Assembly: GCA_035449045.1 (NCBI GenBank)
Contig: DAOTKC010000016.1
Location: 1-32,329, forward strand
Direction of reading: 5' to 3'
Origin: DAOTKC01 sp035449045
GTDB taxonomy: Bacteria > Bacillota > Clostridia > Christensenellales > CAG-917
Length of the DNA: 32,329 nt
Every line of letters begins with the position of its first letter. The first letter of the stretch is position 1. The notes beneath the pieces were generated by a model, which ran no database searches, was not told where the DNA came from, and saw only the letters and a program-made list of their open reading frames with translations. Of the stretch, positions 6,639 to 13,842 are shown in pieces. The position numbers were made by a program, and so were the translations under genes.

Positions 6639-7126
6639 TTCAAATCCTCCTCGAAGGTTACCGCATCTTTTTGCACCGACATTCGGGACGATACCAGCTC
6701 TTTGATTTCGGTTGTATTTATATGCTTTTGTCCGCCTTTGTTATGCCCGGGATTGTAAAATACCGTGATTTCGTCAATTCCCGCCAAAATTCCCCTCTCG
6801 CAGGTTATCTCGACGCGCACAAGATAGCCGTTTTGAAGCAGGTATTTTTCAAGTTCGGCCTCGGCGCGTCCGATTTCGCGCTCATTAAAGGCCTTGAGCG
6901 GGTCGGATTTTTCATAGTCGACGTCGAAATCCCCTTTCTCGAGCTTGAAAAAATCCTCAAATGTGCCGTTTTTGACGAGGGAAGGAAGGGGCGAGATTAC
7001 CACTAAAATGACTAAAAGCGAAAAGATTCCCTTGAGATATTTGTTCATCTGCCCCTCGGGCAGCAAAATATCCAAAAGCACGGTCAGCGCGACGACGCCC
7101 ACTATCGAAAGAACCCATTCCGCCAT
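6626..7126 (-). CDS. spoIIIAF: Stage III sporulation protein AF
   Basis: A membrane component of the SpoIIIA apparatus with a ring-building-like soluble domain. Two hydrophobic helices (VLSIVGVVALTVLLDILLPEG and GIFSLLVILVVISPLP) are followed by a soluble part with YLVRVEITCERG and EITVFY. ATG 7126 (MAEWVLSIVG, 166 residues) matches the family N-terminus; the upstream TTG at 7177 would add a basic extension of no recognisable meaning. The ribosome binding site is weak. A 158-nt AT-rich gap separates it from spoIIIAE. Confidence 0.92.
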   Translation of the reverse strand: MAEWVLSIVGVVALTVLLDILLPEGQMNKYLKGIFSLLVILVVISPLPSLVKNGTFEDFFKLEKGDFDVDYEKSDPLKAFNEREIGRAEAELEKYLLQNGYLVRVEITCERGILAGIDEITVFYNPGHNKGGQKHINTTEIKELVSSRMSVQKDAVTFEEDLKWAG

Positions 7127-7284
7127 AAGCCTATTCCGCTTTATTTTTTTTTTGCGACTAATGCTTGATACTCTCAAGTCATAATGTTGATTACTTCTTA
7201 TTTGAAGCTGATTTTCTTATTTTCTTATTCTAAAAACTTATTTTACTAATTCAATATCTCGGCCAAGCCCCGCCGCTCAATTTT

Positions 7285-8565
7285 CTATAAGACGTTTATC
7301 GACATTATGATGATTAAAAGCAGCACGAAGAACAAGAACGCCGCGCCGACGATGGCGGTAATCAAAAGCAAAAGGTTTTTTGACACCGCCACCATGAAGT
7401 TGGAAATTCTGTCCTCGCCGAGCGGCTCGACGACGGCCGCCGTCAGCCGCATGGTGAGAAGCAGCGTGGCAAGCTTGGCTATCGGCAGCATGACTATGGC
7501 GAGCAGCACGGTGAGTCCGGTATAGCCCAGCGCGTTTTTTATGAGGACGCAGCTGGCGTAGACGAGGTCAAACCCCTGTGAAAGATAGCCGCCCAAAATC
7601 GGCACATAGCTGGACAGCGCGAACTTGGCGGCGTTGACCGTCACTTTGTCGGCGGCGGCGCCCACCGCGCCCTGAACGGTAAGAAAGGCTATGAAGACGC
7701 TGAACACTATGCCCAGCACCCATTCGGCGATGGTCCTGGTGAGCGCCGTCAGCTTTTCCAGCTTGACGTTTTTAGAGAGGCTCCCCACCGCGGCGAATAC
7801 AACGGTGGCAAGAAAGATGGGGACAATAAATGTCGTTATAAGCTCAAGTATCAGCGAGGTAAACACCACCATCAGCGGCTGGTATACGCCCGCCGATACC
7901 ACGCCGCCCAGCGCGCCCACCAGCGTCAGAAGGGGCGGGAATATCGCGCTTGAGAAGTTCTTTAGGCCGTTGACCGTCCGCACGACCAGCCCCACTACGC
8001 CGGCGACCTCCGCCATTGCTATCACCACCACCGCCGAATAGCAGACGTAATGAACTATCTCAATTGTCGACTGCTGCTTGAAGCCTGAGGTCATGCCGCT
8101 TAAAATGCTCTTCATGACGCAGATGATGACTATCGTCAGCATGGCGGGAAGAAAGCCTAAAAGCGCCTTGAAAAAAGCGCGGTTTATTTGTGAGAAAAAC
8201 TCTTTCGGGCTCGTCATTTTACCCGACAGCACCATTTGAATCGCATCCTTAATGCCGGAGGACAGAAGGGCGTTTTTCTCTTCGGCGTTCAGGCTGTCGA
8301 CAAATTCCTGAAAAAGGTCGGTGTCGAGCTTGTCAAGCTCGTCTTCCACGCTTTGGGAAAGCTGCTCCTCCACGCTTTTCTCTTTTTCTGCCTCGGCGGC
8401 GTCAAACAGCCCCAAGGTAAGACCGACCGAAAAAAGGAGAAAGCAGAGAGAAAGAAGCGCCGCAACGTAGCGCGCGCTCGGCGGCCTGAAGATTAAAGGG
8501 CGGCGGACTGCCGCTACCCCCGCCGCGCCCGACCGCAAATTAAGTTTTAACTTAAAATAGCTCAT
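7285..8565 (-). CDS. spoIIIAE: Stage III sporulation protein AE
   Basis: The large polytopic membrane subunit of the SpoIIIA complex, thought to form the membrane channel. The 426 residues have an N-terminal hydrophobic segment (about 34-55), an acidic helical extracytoplasmic region, FFSQINRAFFKALLGFLP, and then about seven hydrophobic helices. YVPILGGYLSQGFDLVYASCVLIKNALG is the family's best-conserved block, with MRLTAAVVEPLGEDRISNF near the C-terminus. ATG 8565 has GGAG close upstream; the stop is TAG. Confidence 0.95.
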   Translation of the reverse strand: MSYFKLKLNLRSGAAGVAAVRRPLIFRPPSARYVAALLSLCFLLFSVGLTLGLFDAAEAEKEKSVEEQLSQSVEDELDKLDTDLFQEFVDSLNAEEKNALLSSGIKDAIQMVLSGKMTSPKEFFSQINRAFFKALLGFLPAMLTIVIICVMKSILSGMTSGFKQQSTIEIVHYVCYSAVVVIAMAEVAGVVGLVVRTVNGLKNFSSAIFPPLLTLVGALGGVVSAGVYQPLMVVFTSLILELITTFIVPIFLATVVFAAVGSLSKNVKLEKLTALTRTIAEWVLGIVFSVFIAFLTVQGAVGAAADKVTVNAAKFALSSYVPILGGYLSQGFDLVYASCVLIKNALGYTGLTVLLAIVMLPIAKLATLLLTMRLTAAVVEPLGEDRISNFMVAVSKNLLLLITAIVGAAFLFFVLLLIIIMSINVL

Positions 8566-8583
8566 AACTCCGCGCCTGCTTGG

Positions 8584-8985
8584 CTAAAGAGCCTGTTGGA
8601 GGTGAATGAGAGTGTCGATGACGTCAATGAGCGCGCGAATGATGGAGATGCTCATAAGGAAGATGACGATTTTGCCGGCAAGGTTGACCTTGGACGCTAT
8701 GAACTCGCAGCCTGCGTCGGAACAGATGCTGGCGGAATATTCGGTGAGATACCCCACGCCGATTATTTTTAGGACGCCCGCGAAAAGCGCCTCCGAAAGG
8801 CCGGTGCGCTCGACAAGCTCGGTGAAGGTCTCGACGGCGCGGTTTAGCGAGGTCACCAAAAAAATCACCATCACCGCTCCCGTCGCGATGGTCGCGAGAA
8901 CGGCGAATTCGGGCTTGGTTCCCCGAAGCAGCACCACAATCAGCGCGCCGAGTATTCCTAACAAAACGACCTTGAAAATCTCCAT
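8584..8985 (-). CDS. spoIIIAD: Stage III sporulation protein AD
   Basis: A 133-residue membrane protein of the SpoIIIA complex. It contains an N-terminal hairpin of hydrophobic helices, the block LKIIGVGYLTEYSASICSDAG that is characteristic of SpoIIIAD, and a final hydrophobic helix ending near IDTLIHL. It ends 18 nt before spoIIIAE and stops at TAG. Unlike the tight arrangement in Bacillus it is separated from spoIIIAC by 136 nt. Confidence 0.94.
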   Translation of the reverse strand: MEIFKVVLLGILGALIVVLLRGTKPEFAVLATIATGAVMVIFLVTSLNRAVETFTELVERTGLSEALFAGVLKIIGVGYLTEYSASICSDAGCEFIASKVNLAGKIVIFLMSISIIRALIDVIDTLIHLQQAL

Positions 8986-9068
8986 ATTTCCCGCCTGTCG
9001 TATCCTTTCGGATCCAACGGGTTTGTTATTTTGTGAGCGGCTCTATTTATTGTTCATATGGCCTATAA

Positions 9069-9092
9069 GAGGCATTTTAAGGAATGCACCTC
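9069..9092. repeat. Hairpin in the spoIIIAC-spoIIIAD gap
   Basis: Inverted repeat GAGGCATT (9069-9076) against AATGCACCTC (9083-9092) with one bulged base and a six-base loop. It is not followed by a T run on the minus strand. It could be an mRNA-stabilising or processing element within the operon. The 136-nt gap otherwise shows nothing. Confidence 0.4.
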
Positions 9093-9121
9093 AGACAAAA
9101 ATAAATCCGACTTTGATAGCG

Positions 9122-9319
9122 TTAATAAAGAGAAAAAATGCTTTTTATGGTGTCGAAAAGCCCGCCCACCATGTCGACGACCATCAAAAGCACTATGACT
9201 AAACCGGCGAGCGTCGCGATGGTGGCTATCTCCTCTTTGCCGCTCTTTTTTAAAATCACATTGACGACGGCGGTCAAAAGGCCGATTCCTGCGATTCTCA
9301 AAATAATGCCTATTCCCAA
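9122..9319 (-). CDS. spoIIIAC: Stage III sporulation protein AC
   Basis: A 65-residue protein of two hydrophobic helices joined by a short polar loop (VVNVILKKSGKEEIATIATLAG), the standard form and length of SpoIIIAC. It lies 10 nt after spoIIIAB. It is a small membrane subunit of the SpoIIIA channel made in the mother cell during engulfment. Confidence 0.93.
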   Translation of the reverse strand: MGIGIILRIAGIGLLTAVVNVILKKSGKEEIATIATLAGLVIVLLMVVDMVGGLFDTIKSIFSLY

Positions 9320-9329
9320 AGCGCACCTC

Positions 9330-9821
9330 CTAAGCGACGATAATCATCAGCGCGATTCCAAGCAGTGTCATAAGCTTGAAATACATGCCGCCCAGCCTCT
9401 TCGCTTCCTCTTTCCTTTTTTCGAAAGAGTTGAGAAAATAGCTTTCAAAGTATTTTAAGTTTTCAACCGTTATCTCAACGTTGGATTTCCCGATTGAAGC
9501 AAAGAAGTTCTCTAGCTCGGTTTTATCCTCGGCGGAGAGCAAGCCGGTATCGGGTTGAAAGGGCTTGCCCGACGCCTTGGCTTCCTTGAAGCTTTTGAGA
9601 ATATCGCAAAAACGGGACTTTTTCCCTTCGTTTTGAGCGATAAACTCACTGGTTGCGTCAAGAAGCGGCGTTTTTAAGAACTTGATTTTATTTTTTAACG
9701 CCGAGATAAACGCCGCGATTTCACCGGCGAGAGCGGCTTTATCGTTGTAGTGGCGCCGGATTAAGACGCCGCCCGCCGCCGCTCCCACGCACAGCAGGCC
9801 TCCCGCGAGCACCCTCAGCAT
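9330..9821 (-). CDS. spoIIIAB: Stage III sporulation protein AB
   Basis: A 163-residue protein resembling the type II/IV secretion GspF cytoplasmic domain, thought to couple the SpoIIIAA ATPase to the membrane channel. An N-terminal hydrophobic segment (VLAGGLLCVGAAAGGVLI) and a C-terminal one (MTLLGIALMIIVA) enclose a helical soluble part that includes FFASIGKSNVEITVENLKYFE. The ATG at 9821 overlaps spoIIIAA by 7 nt. Confidence 0.92.
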   Translation of the reverse strand: MLRVLAGGLLCVGAAAGGVLIRRHYNDKAALAGEIAAFISALKNKIKFLKTPLLDATSEFIAQNEGKKSRFCDILKSFKEAKASGKPFQPDTGLLSAEDKTELENFFASIGKSNVEITVENLKYFESYFLNSFEKRKEEAKRLGGMYFKLMTLLGIALMIIVA

Positions 9822-10666
9822 ACTTTTATTTCCTTGACCGTTCCCGGCTTAGGCCGTCCGGTCAGCGTTATTATGCAAGTAAAAGCTTTCAGAAGCGGGC
9901 GGAAAACCTCGCTCTCCGAAAGCGCCGCCGTTCCCTCGGCGTGCACCGAGGCGAAACAGGCGACACCCGCGCGCATGGTGTCGAGCGCCATCGTCACCTC
10001 CCTAGCCGAGAACAGCTCGTCGGTGATTATAAGCCTCGGGTTCATGGAACGTATCGTGTTTTCATAGGCTATGATTTTAGGCACGCCGCTGACGACGTCG
10101 GTATTGGCGCCCACGTCCATCGTCGGCACGCCCTCGACCGCTCCCGAAAGCTCGAAGCGCTCGTCTAAGATTAAGGTATCGATGCCGGCGTCGGACGCCT
10201 TTCTCGCCATCTCGCGAAGCAAGGTAGTCTTGCCGGCGCCCGGCGGCGAGACCACCAGCGTGCTTTTTATCTGTCCGCCCGAGAGGATTTTGTGAAAAAA
10301 GGCGTCGGCCGAGCCCTTGATTTCATGCGGTATTCTAAGGACTAAGCTCGAAATATGCTTGACTGTCGTCAGCGTTTCGCCGTCGGTGACGCCCTCGCCC
10401 GTTATCCCCAGCCTGATGCCGCCCGAAAAATGCAGAAAGCCCTTGATAAGGGTGTCGTTGACGGCGTAAATCGAAAACCCGCTGGCAACGCCGACCGCGA
10501 AGTCGATATCGTCCTTTTGTGCGTGATAGTCGACGACGTGCCGCTTCTCTGCCGTCATCACCGTCACCGGTTTACCCGCCCTCAGCCGCACCTCGCAGAC
10601 GGCGCCGAGTTCGACGGCGCGCGAAATCTTACCCATCAGCTCCTCTTTCAACAACCGCCTCAGCAT
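9815..10666 (-). CDS. spoIIIAA: Stage III sporulation protein AA, secretion-type ATPase
   Basis: The AAA-type ATPase of the SpoIIIA complex, related to secretion ATPases. Landmarks are EVRLRAGKPV near the N-terminus, GGIRLGITGEG, Walker A PPGAGKTTLLRE near residue 140, LILDERFELSG, and Walker B RLIITDEL, with FASVHAEG further on. I choose ATG 10666 (283 residues), which starts MLRRLLKEEL; the longer frame to TTG 10777 adds 37 residues unlike the family. It is the first gene of the eight-gene operon. A candidate sporulation promoter lies about 190 nt upstream. Confidence 0.93.
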   Translation of the reverse strand: MLRRLLKEELMGKISRAVELGAVCEVRLRAGKPVTVMTAEKRHVVDYHAQKDDIDFAVGVASGFSIYAVNDTLIKGFLHFSGGIRLGITGEGVTDGETLTTVKHISSLVLRIPHEIKGSADAFFHKILSGGQIKSTLVVSPPGAGKTTLLREMARKASDAGIDTLILDERFELSGAVEGVPTMDVGANTDVVSGVPKIIAYENTIRSMNPRLIITDELFSAREVTMALDTMRAGVACFASVHAEGTAALSESEVFRPLLKAFTCIITLTGRPKPGTVKEIKVC

Positions 10667-10849
10667 ATTAGAATTTATGAAGAAATTTCCGCCAAAATGA
10701 GAGAGATGGTTTAATGTATAAAATACGACAAAATCCTGCTCCAAACGCAAAAAGAAAAGAGAGCGTTTATTCGGCAAAATAAAAAAACAAGTTAAGCTGA
10801 ACCTGTCAAAATAAGGAATGCATAATTGAAATTTGCCTTGTAAAATCGC

Positions 10850-10879
10850 TCGGTATGATATATCATTAAAAAGATATGA
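10850..10879 (-). promoter_or_regulatory. Candidate sigma-E-like promoter for spoIIIAA
   Basis: TCATATCT (10879-10872), a 14-base spacer and CATACCGA (10857-10850) resemble the mother-cell sigma-E pattern (ATATT-like -35, CATACA-like -10). The -10 matches only its first five positions. The site overlaps the start of the divergent lipoprotein gene and would give a leader of about 180 nt. Tentative. Confidence 0.3.
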
Positions 10880-11958
10880 GAAAAACTTTTATTTTCATAT
10901 TAATCGTTTTGGCGCTGGTGTTTTCCTCCGCTCTTTGGGGCTGCACCGGTAAAGGCGAACCAAAGGGGACTTTGGGGGAAGAAAACACCTTTTTCGCCGA
11001 GTGGATGAGCTACATAAAGGGAGAGGCGCTTTTGACCAAAATCGCCATACCCGGCACCCATGATTCGGGCTCACACGGCATAGGCGGCGACACGCCGATA
11101 CTGAACATGCTCGCCGAGACGCAGGACAGCGGCATTTACGGCCAGCTTGTTGCGGGTGCCAGATATTTCGACATCAGGGTTACCTACCGCGAGGACGGCG
11201 ACGATGAGACCGAGGACGTTCTCGTGATTTATCACGGCGCCACCAACATGGGACTGACTTTCTACGAAGTTTGCCAAGATATCGACCGCTTTTTAAACGA
11301 ATATCCTTCCGAGTTTTTGATTTTGGATTTTCAGCATTTCGGAACGGAGCGTGAAGAAGACGTCCTTGAAATGCTGGACTCCATGCTTTCATTGAGTGAA
11401 AACGCCCTCAAAAATGATACCGACCTCGCCACGCTGACTATGGCGGATATTCGCAGCCTCGGCGCGCGGTTTATCGTCGTTTGGGGCGGCGACGAGGAGG
11501 CGGATAGCGACTACGTCTTTTCGCGGAGCGACTGCCTCGTTTCGCCTTACAACAGCAAATACCACTACTGCGGGCCGGAGTTTTTAATCAATGAGGGCTT
11601 CAAGCGGCAGTATTGGGCACGAAGGGAGGGGCGGCTCTTTGTGCTTCAGACCGTCTTAACCATGACTTTTGACGATTCCGCGCCCGGCTTTACCTATAAA
11701 TACTATTCTGAAATCAAAGAGATGGAAAACGACCTGAATCCGCCCGCTAACGCCTACATAAGGAGCTTGGCGCTGCCCGAGAATGCCGAAACGCTTGAAA
11801 AAATCAACATAATCATGCGCGACTATTTCACGGCGGACGCCGAGAAAGCCCGCTCCATACTCGCGCTCAACCTCGCTAAGGGGCTCGTTATCGAGGAGCA
11901 TATACCGCTGTTTAACGAAAATACCGAAGCTAAAGTAGTGTTTATTTTCGAAGGATAA
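10876..11958 (+). CDS. Lipoprotein with phosphatidylinositol-specific phospholipase C X domain
   Basis: A 360-residue predicted exported lipoprotein. The signal peptide MRKTFIFILIVLALVF ends in a lipobox LWGC (Cys23). The PI-PLC X fold is shown by IAIPGTHDSG (His62, Asp63), GARYFDIRV (Asp99, Arg101), YHGATNMGLTFYEV (His120) and EYPSEFLILDFQH. These match the general acid/base histidines and the Asp/Arg substrate contacts of bacterial PI-PLC, which cleaves phosphatidylinositol or GPI anchors without calcium. The true substrate is unknown. It is divergent from spoIIIAA and followed by the M24 peptidase and efp. No good ribosome binding site precedes the ATG; a TTGTAA/TATCAT pair just upstream would give an almost leaderless message. 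Confidence 0.88.
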   Translation: MRKTFIFILIVLALVFSSALWGCTGKGEPKGTLGEENTFFAEWMSYIKGEALLTKIAIPGTHDSGSHGIGGDTPILNMLAETQDSGIYGQLVAGARYFDIRVTYREDGDDETEDVLVIYHGATNMGLTFYEVCQDIDRFLNEYPSEFLILDFQHFGTEREEDVLEMLDSMLSLSENALKNDTDLATLTMADIRSLGARFIVVWGGDEEADSDYVFSRSDCLVSPYNSKYHYCGPEFLINEGFKRQYWARREGRLFVLQTVLTMTFDDSAPGFTYKYYSEIKEMENDLNPPANAYIRSLALPENAETLEKINIIMRDYFTADAEKARSILALNLAKGLVIEEHIPLFNENTEAKVVFIFEG

Positions 11959-12046
11959 GCGCCCCCGACCGAGCCGCAACCAAACTTGCCGAATATACCT
12001 AAAACGGATAGTTTTAAGCAAAATAAAAAAATACAAGCAGGTTAAT

Positions 12047-13081
12047 ATGGACAGAATTTTCAAAAAAGCCGACATCGTCTTTCTTTCGGGCGACATCAAC
12101 ACCTTCTATTTTTCACGTTACCGCGGCGAGGGCGTATTCGTCGCGACTGCGACCGACGCCAAATATTTTACCGACCCCAGATACAGCGAGGAAGCCAAGG
12201 AGCAGGCGGCCTGCGCCGTCGTCGAATCCAAAAAACCGTTTGCCGACGCCGCGGCGCTCATCAAGGAGCATGGCGGCACGGTGGGCTGCGACTTTTCGGA
12301 AATGACGCACTCCGCTTTTTTGCGCCTTGCGGCCGAGCTTGACTCGCTTAAGCTCGTCGACATATCCGCCGAAATTAAGGAAATCCGCTCGGTGAAATCC
12401 GACGCCGAAACAGAGCTTATTAAAGCCGCCGCAGCTATCAACGACAAGGCTTATGCCGAGCTTCTTTCGCGCGTCCGCGAGGGCATGACCGAAATGGATA
12501 TGGCGGCCGAGCTCGAATATCTCATGAAGCTGAACGGCGCCGAGGCGCTCGCCTTCGAGACGATTGCGGCGTTCGGCGAAAACGGCAGCAGGCCGCACGC
12601 CCACCCCTCTCAAAGAAAACTCAGGCGCGGCGATATGGTGACGCTCGACTTCGGCGCCAAGCGCTCGGGCTACTGCTCCGACATAACGCGGACGTTTTCT
12701 TTCGGCAACCCTTCGGAGAAAATGAAATCGGTCTATGAAACGGTGCTTTCCGCCAACCTCGTCGGGCTTTCGGCCGCGCTCGCGGGCGTCAAGGCGTGCG
12801 ACGTCGACACCGCCGCAAGGAGCTATATCGCCGAAAAAGGCATGGGCGAATATTTCACTCACAGCACCGGCCACGGCGTGGGCGCCGAAATTCACGAGCT
12901 GCCTTGGGTCAACCCAACCAACGAAACAATCCTTATAAGGAACATGGTGATAACGGTGGAGCCCGGCATCTATATCCCCGACCTTGGCGGCGTTCGGATT
13001 GAGGACTTGGTTGTTATCAAAGAGGACGGCTTGCCCGCCGAAATCTTGAGCAAAACGCCCAAAGAGCTGATAATAATGTAA
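12047..13081 (+). CDS. M24B family metallopeptidase, Xaa-Pro aminopeptidase type
   Basis: A 344-residue pita-bread-fold peptidase expected to remove an N-terminal residue preceding proline. It has a creatinase-like N-terminal domain (about 1-115) and a catalytic domain carrying the five metal ligands in order: Asp in VTLDFGA, Asp in CSDITRT, His in STGHGVG, Glu in TVEPGIY and Glu in VRIEDL. HAHPS and HELP, also typical of the family, are present. AGG lies a few bases upstream of the ATG. The pairing with efp downstream matches yqhT-efp of Bacillus, which there also neighbours spoIIIA. Confidence 0.93.
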   Translation: MDRIFKKADIVFLSGDINTFYFSRYRGEGVFVATATDAKYFTDPRYSEEAKEQAACAVVESKKPFADAAALIKEHGGTVGCDFSEMTHSAFLRLAAELDSLKLVDISAEIKEIRSVKSDAETELIKAAAAINDKAYAELLSRVREGMTEMDMAAELEYLMKLNGAEALAFETIAAFGENGSRPHAHPSQRKLRRGDMVTLDFGAKRSGYCSDITRTFSFGNPSEKMKSVYETVLSANLVGLSAALAGVKACDVDTAARSYIAEKGMGEYFTHSTGHGVGAEIHELPWVNPTNETILIRNMVITVEPGIYIPDLGGVRIEDLVVIKEDGLPAEILSKTPKELIIM

Positions 13082-13109
13082 CCATAAATCTATTCCGCCT
13101 AAAATGCGC

Positions 13110-13138
13110 TTGTCAAAACGCCCGAATTAAGGTATAAT
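13110..13138 (+). promoter_or_regulatory. Sigma-A-type promoter of efp
   Basis: TTGTCA (13110-13115), a 17-base spacer and consensus TATAAT (13133-13138). Transcription should start near 13145, giving a leader of about 25 nt that contains GGAGG (13158-13162). Confidence 0.8.
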
Positions 13139-13168
13139 TTATGGGTAATTTTCTTTCGGAGGCAAAAT

Positions 13169-13732
13169 ATGGCATACGTTCTTGCCGGTGATTTCAGAAA
13201 AGGCTTAACTTTCCAAATGGACGGCACCGTCATGGTCATCGTCGACTTTCAACACGTTAAGCCGGGAAAAGGCGCCGCTTTCGTGCGCGCCAAAGTGAGA
13301 AACGTCCTGACCGGCGGCGTCATCGAACGCACTTTCAACCCCAGCGAAAAATTCGAGCTTGCCAACATCGAGACCAAAAAAATGCAGTATCTTTACAGCG
13401 ACGGCGAGCTTTACTACTTCATGGACGAGGAAACTTTCGAGCAGATTCCCCTCAACTTCGGACAAGTCGAGGACGCCCTCAACTTCGTCAAAGAGAATAT
13501 GCAGGTTTCCGTTAAGTTCTTCAACGGCTCGCCCTTCTCGGTTGAGCCCCCCAACTTCGTCGAGCTCTACATCACCGAATGCGACCCCGGCGTCCGCGGC
13601 GACACCGCCACCGGCGGCACCAAAGCCGCCAAGCTGGAGACCGGCTACGTTATTCAAGTCCCATTCTTCGTCAACGAGGGCGACCTTGTCCGCGTCGACA
13701 CTCGCTCGGGCGAATATATGTCCAGAGTCTAG
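13169..13732 (+). CDS. efp: Elongation factor P
   Basis: A tRNA-shaped three-domain factor that binds between the P and E sites and relieves ribosome stalling at proline runs. The 187 residues include the N-terminal KOW-like domain with HVKPGKGAAFVR; Lys34 in PGKG is the position modified in many bacteria. Next come the OB domain beginning near MQYLYSDGE and the C-terminal TRSGEYMSRV. The length is normal. It has its own promoter and ribosome binding site and a strong terminator 54 nt downstream. The stop is TAG. Confidence 0.97.
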   Translation: MAYVLAGDFRKGLTFQMDGTVMVIVDFQHVKPGKGAAFVRAKVRNVLTGGVIERTFNPSEKFELANIETKKMQYLYSDGELYYFMDEETFEQIPLNFGQVEDALNFVKENMQVSVKFFNGSPFSVEPPNFVELYITECDPGVRGDTATGGTKAAKLETGYVIQVPFFVNEGDLVRVDTRSGEYMSRV

Positions 13733-13785
13733 TCATTATCAACGCTTATTGTCGTAGTTGGACAGCCCGATTATCAGGTTATAAT

Positions 13786-13818
13786 AAAAATCCGCAGAAC
13801 ACATTCTGCGGATTTTTT
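13786..13818. terminator. Bidirectional terminator between efp and rny
   Basis: A stem of about 14 bp (13786-13799 with 13804-13817) with loop CACA, an A run on one side and a T run on the other. It can end both efp (plus) and rny (minus), which converge here. Confidence 0.9.
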
Positions 13819-13842
13819 AACATCATTCTTTTAGAAGTTTCG

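Noticed and set aside
10770..10800. TTGACA upstream of spoIIIAA as a sigma-A promoter.
   Set aside because: Only a poly-T stretch lies at the -10 distance.
12113..12895. A 260-codon minus-strand open frame opposite the M24 peptidase gene.
   Set aside because: It is a shadow of a GC-rich gene: the plus strand has all five metal ligands and the minus-strand translation resembles nothing.
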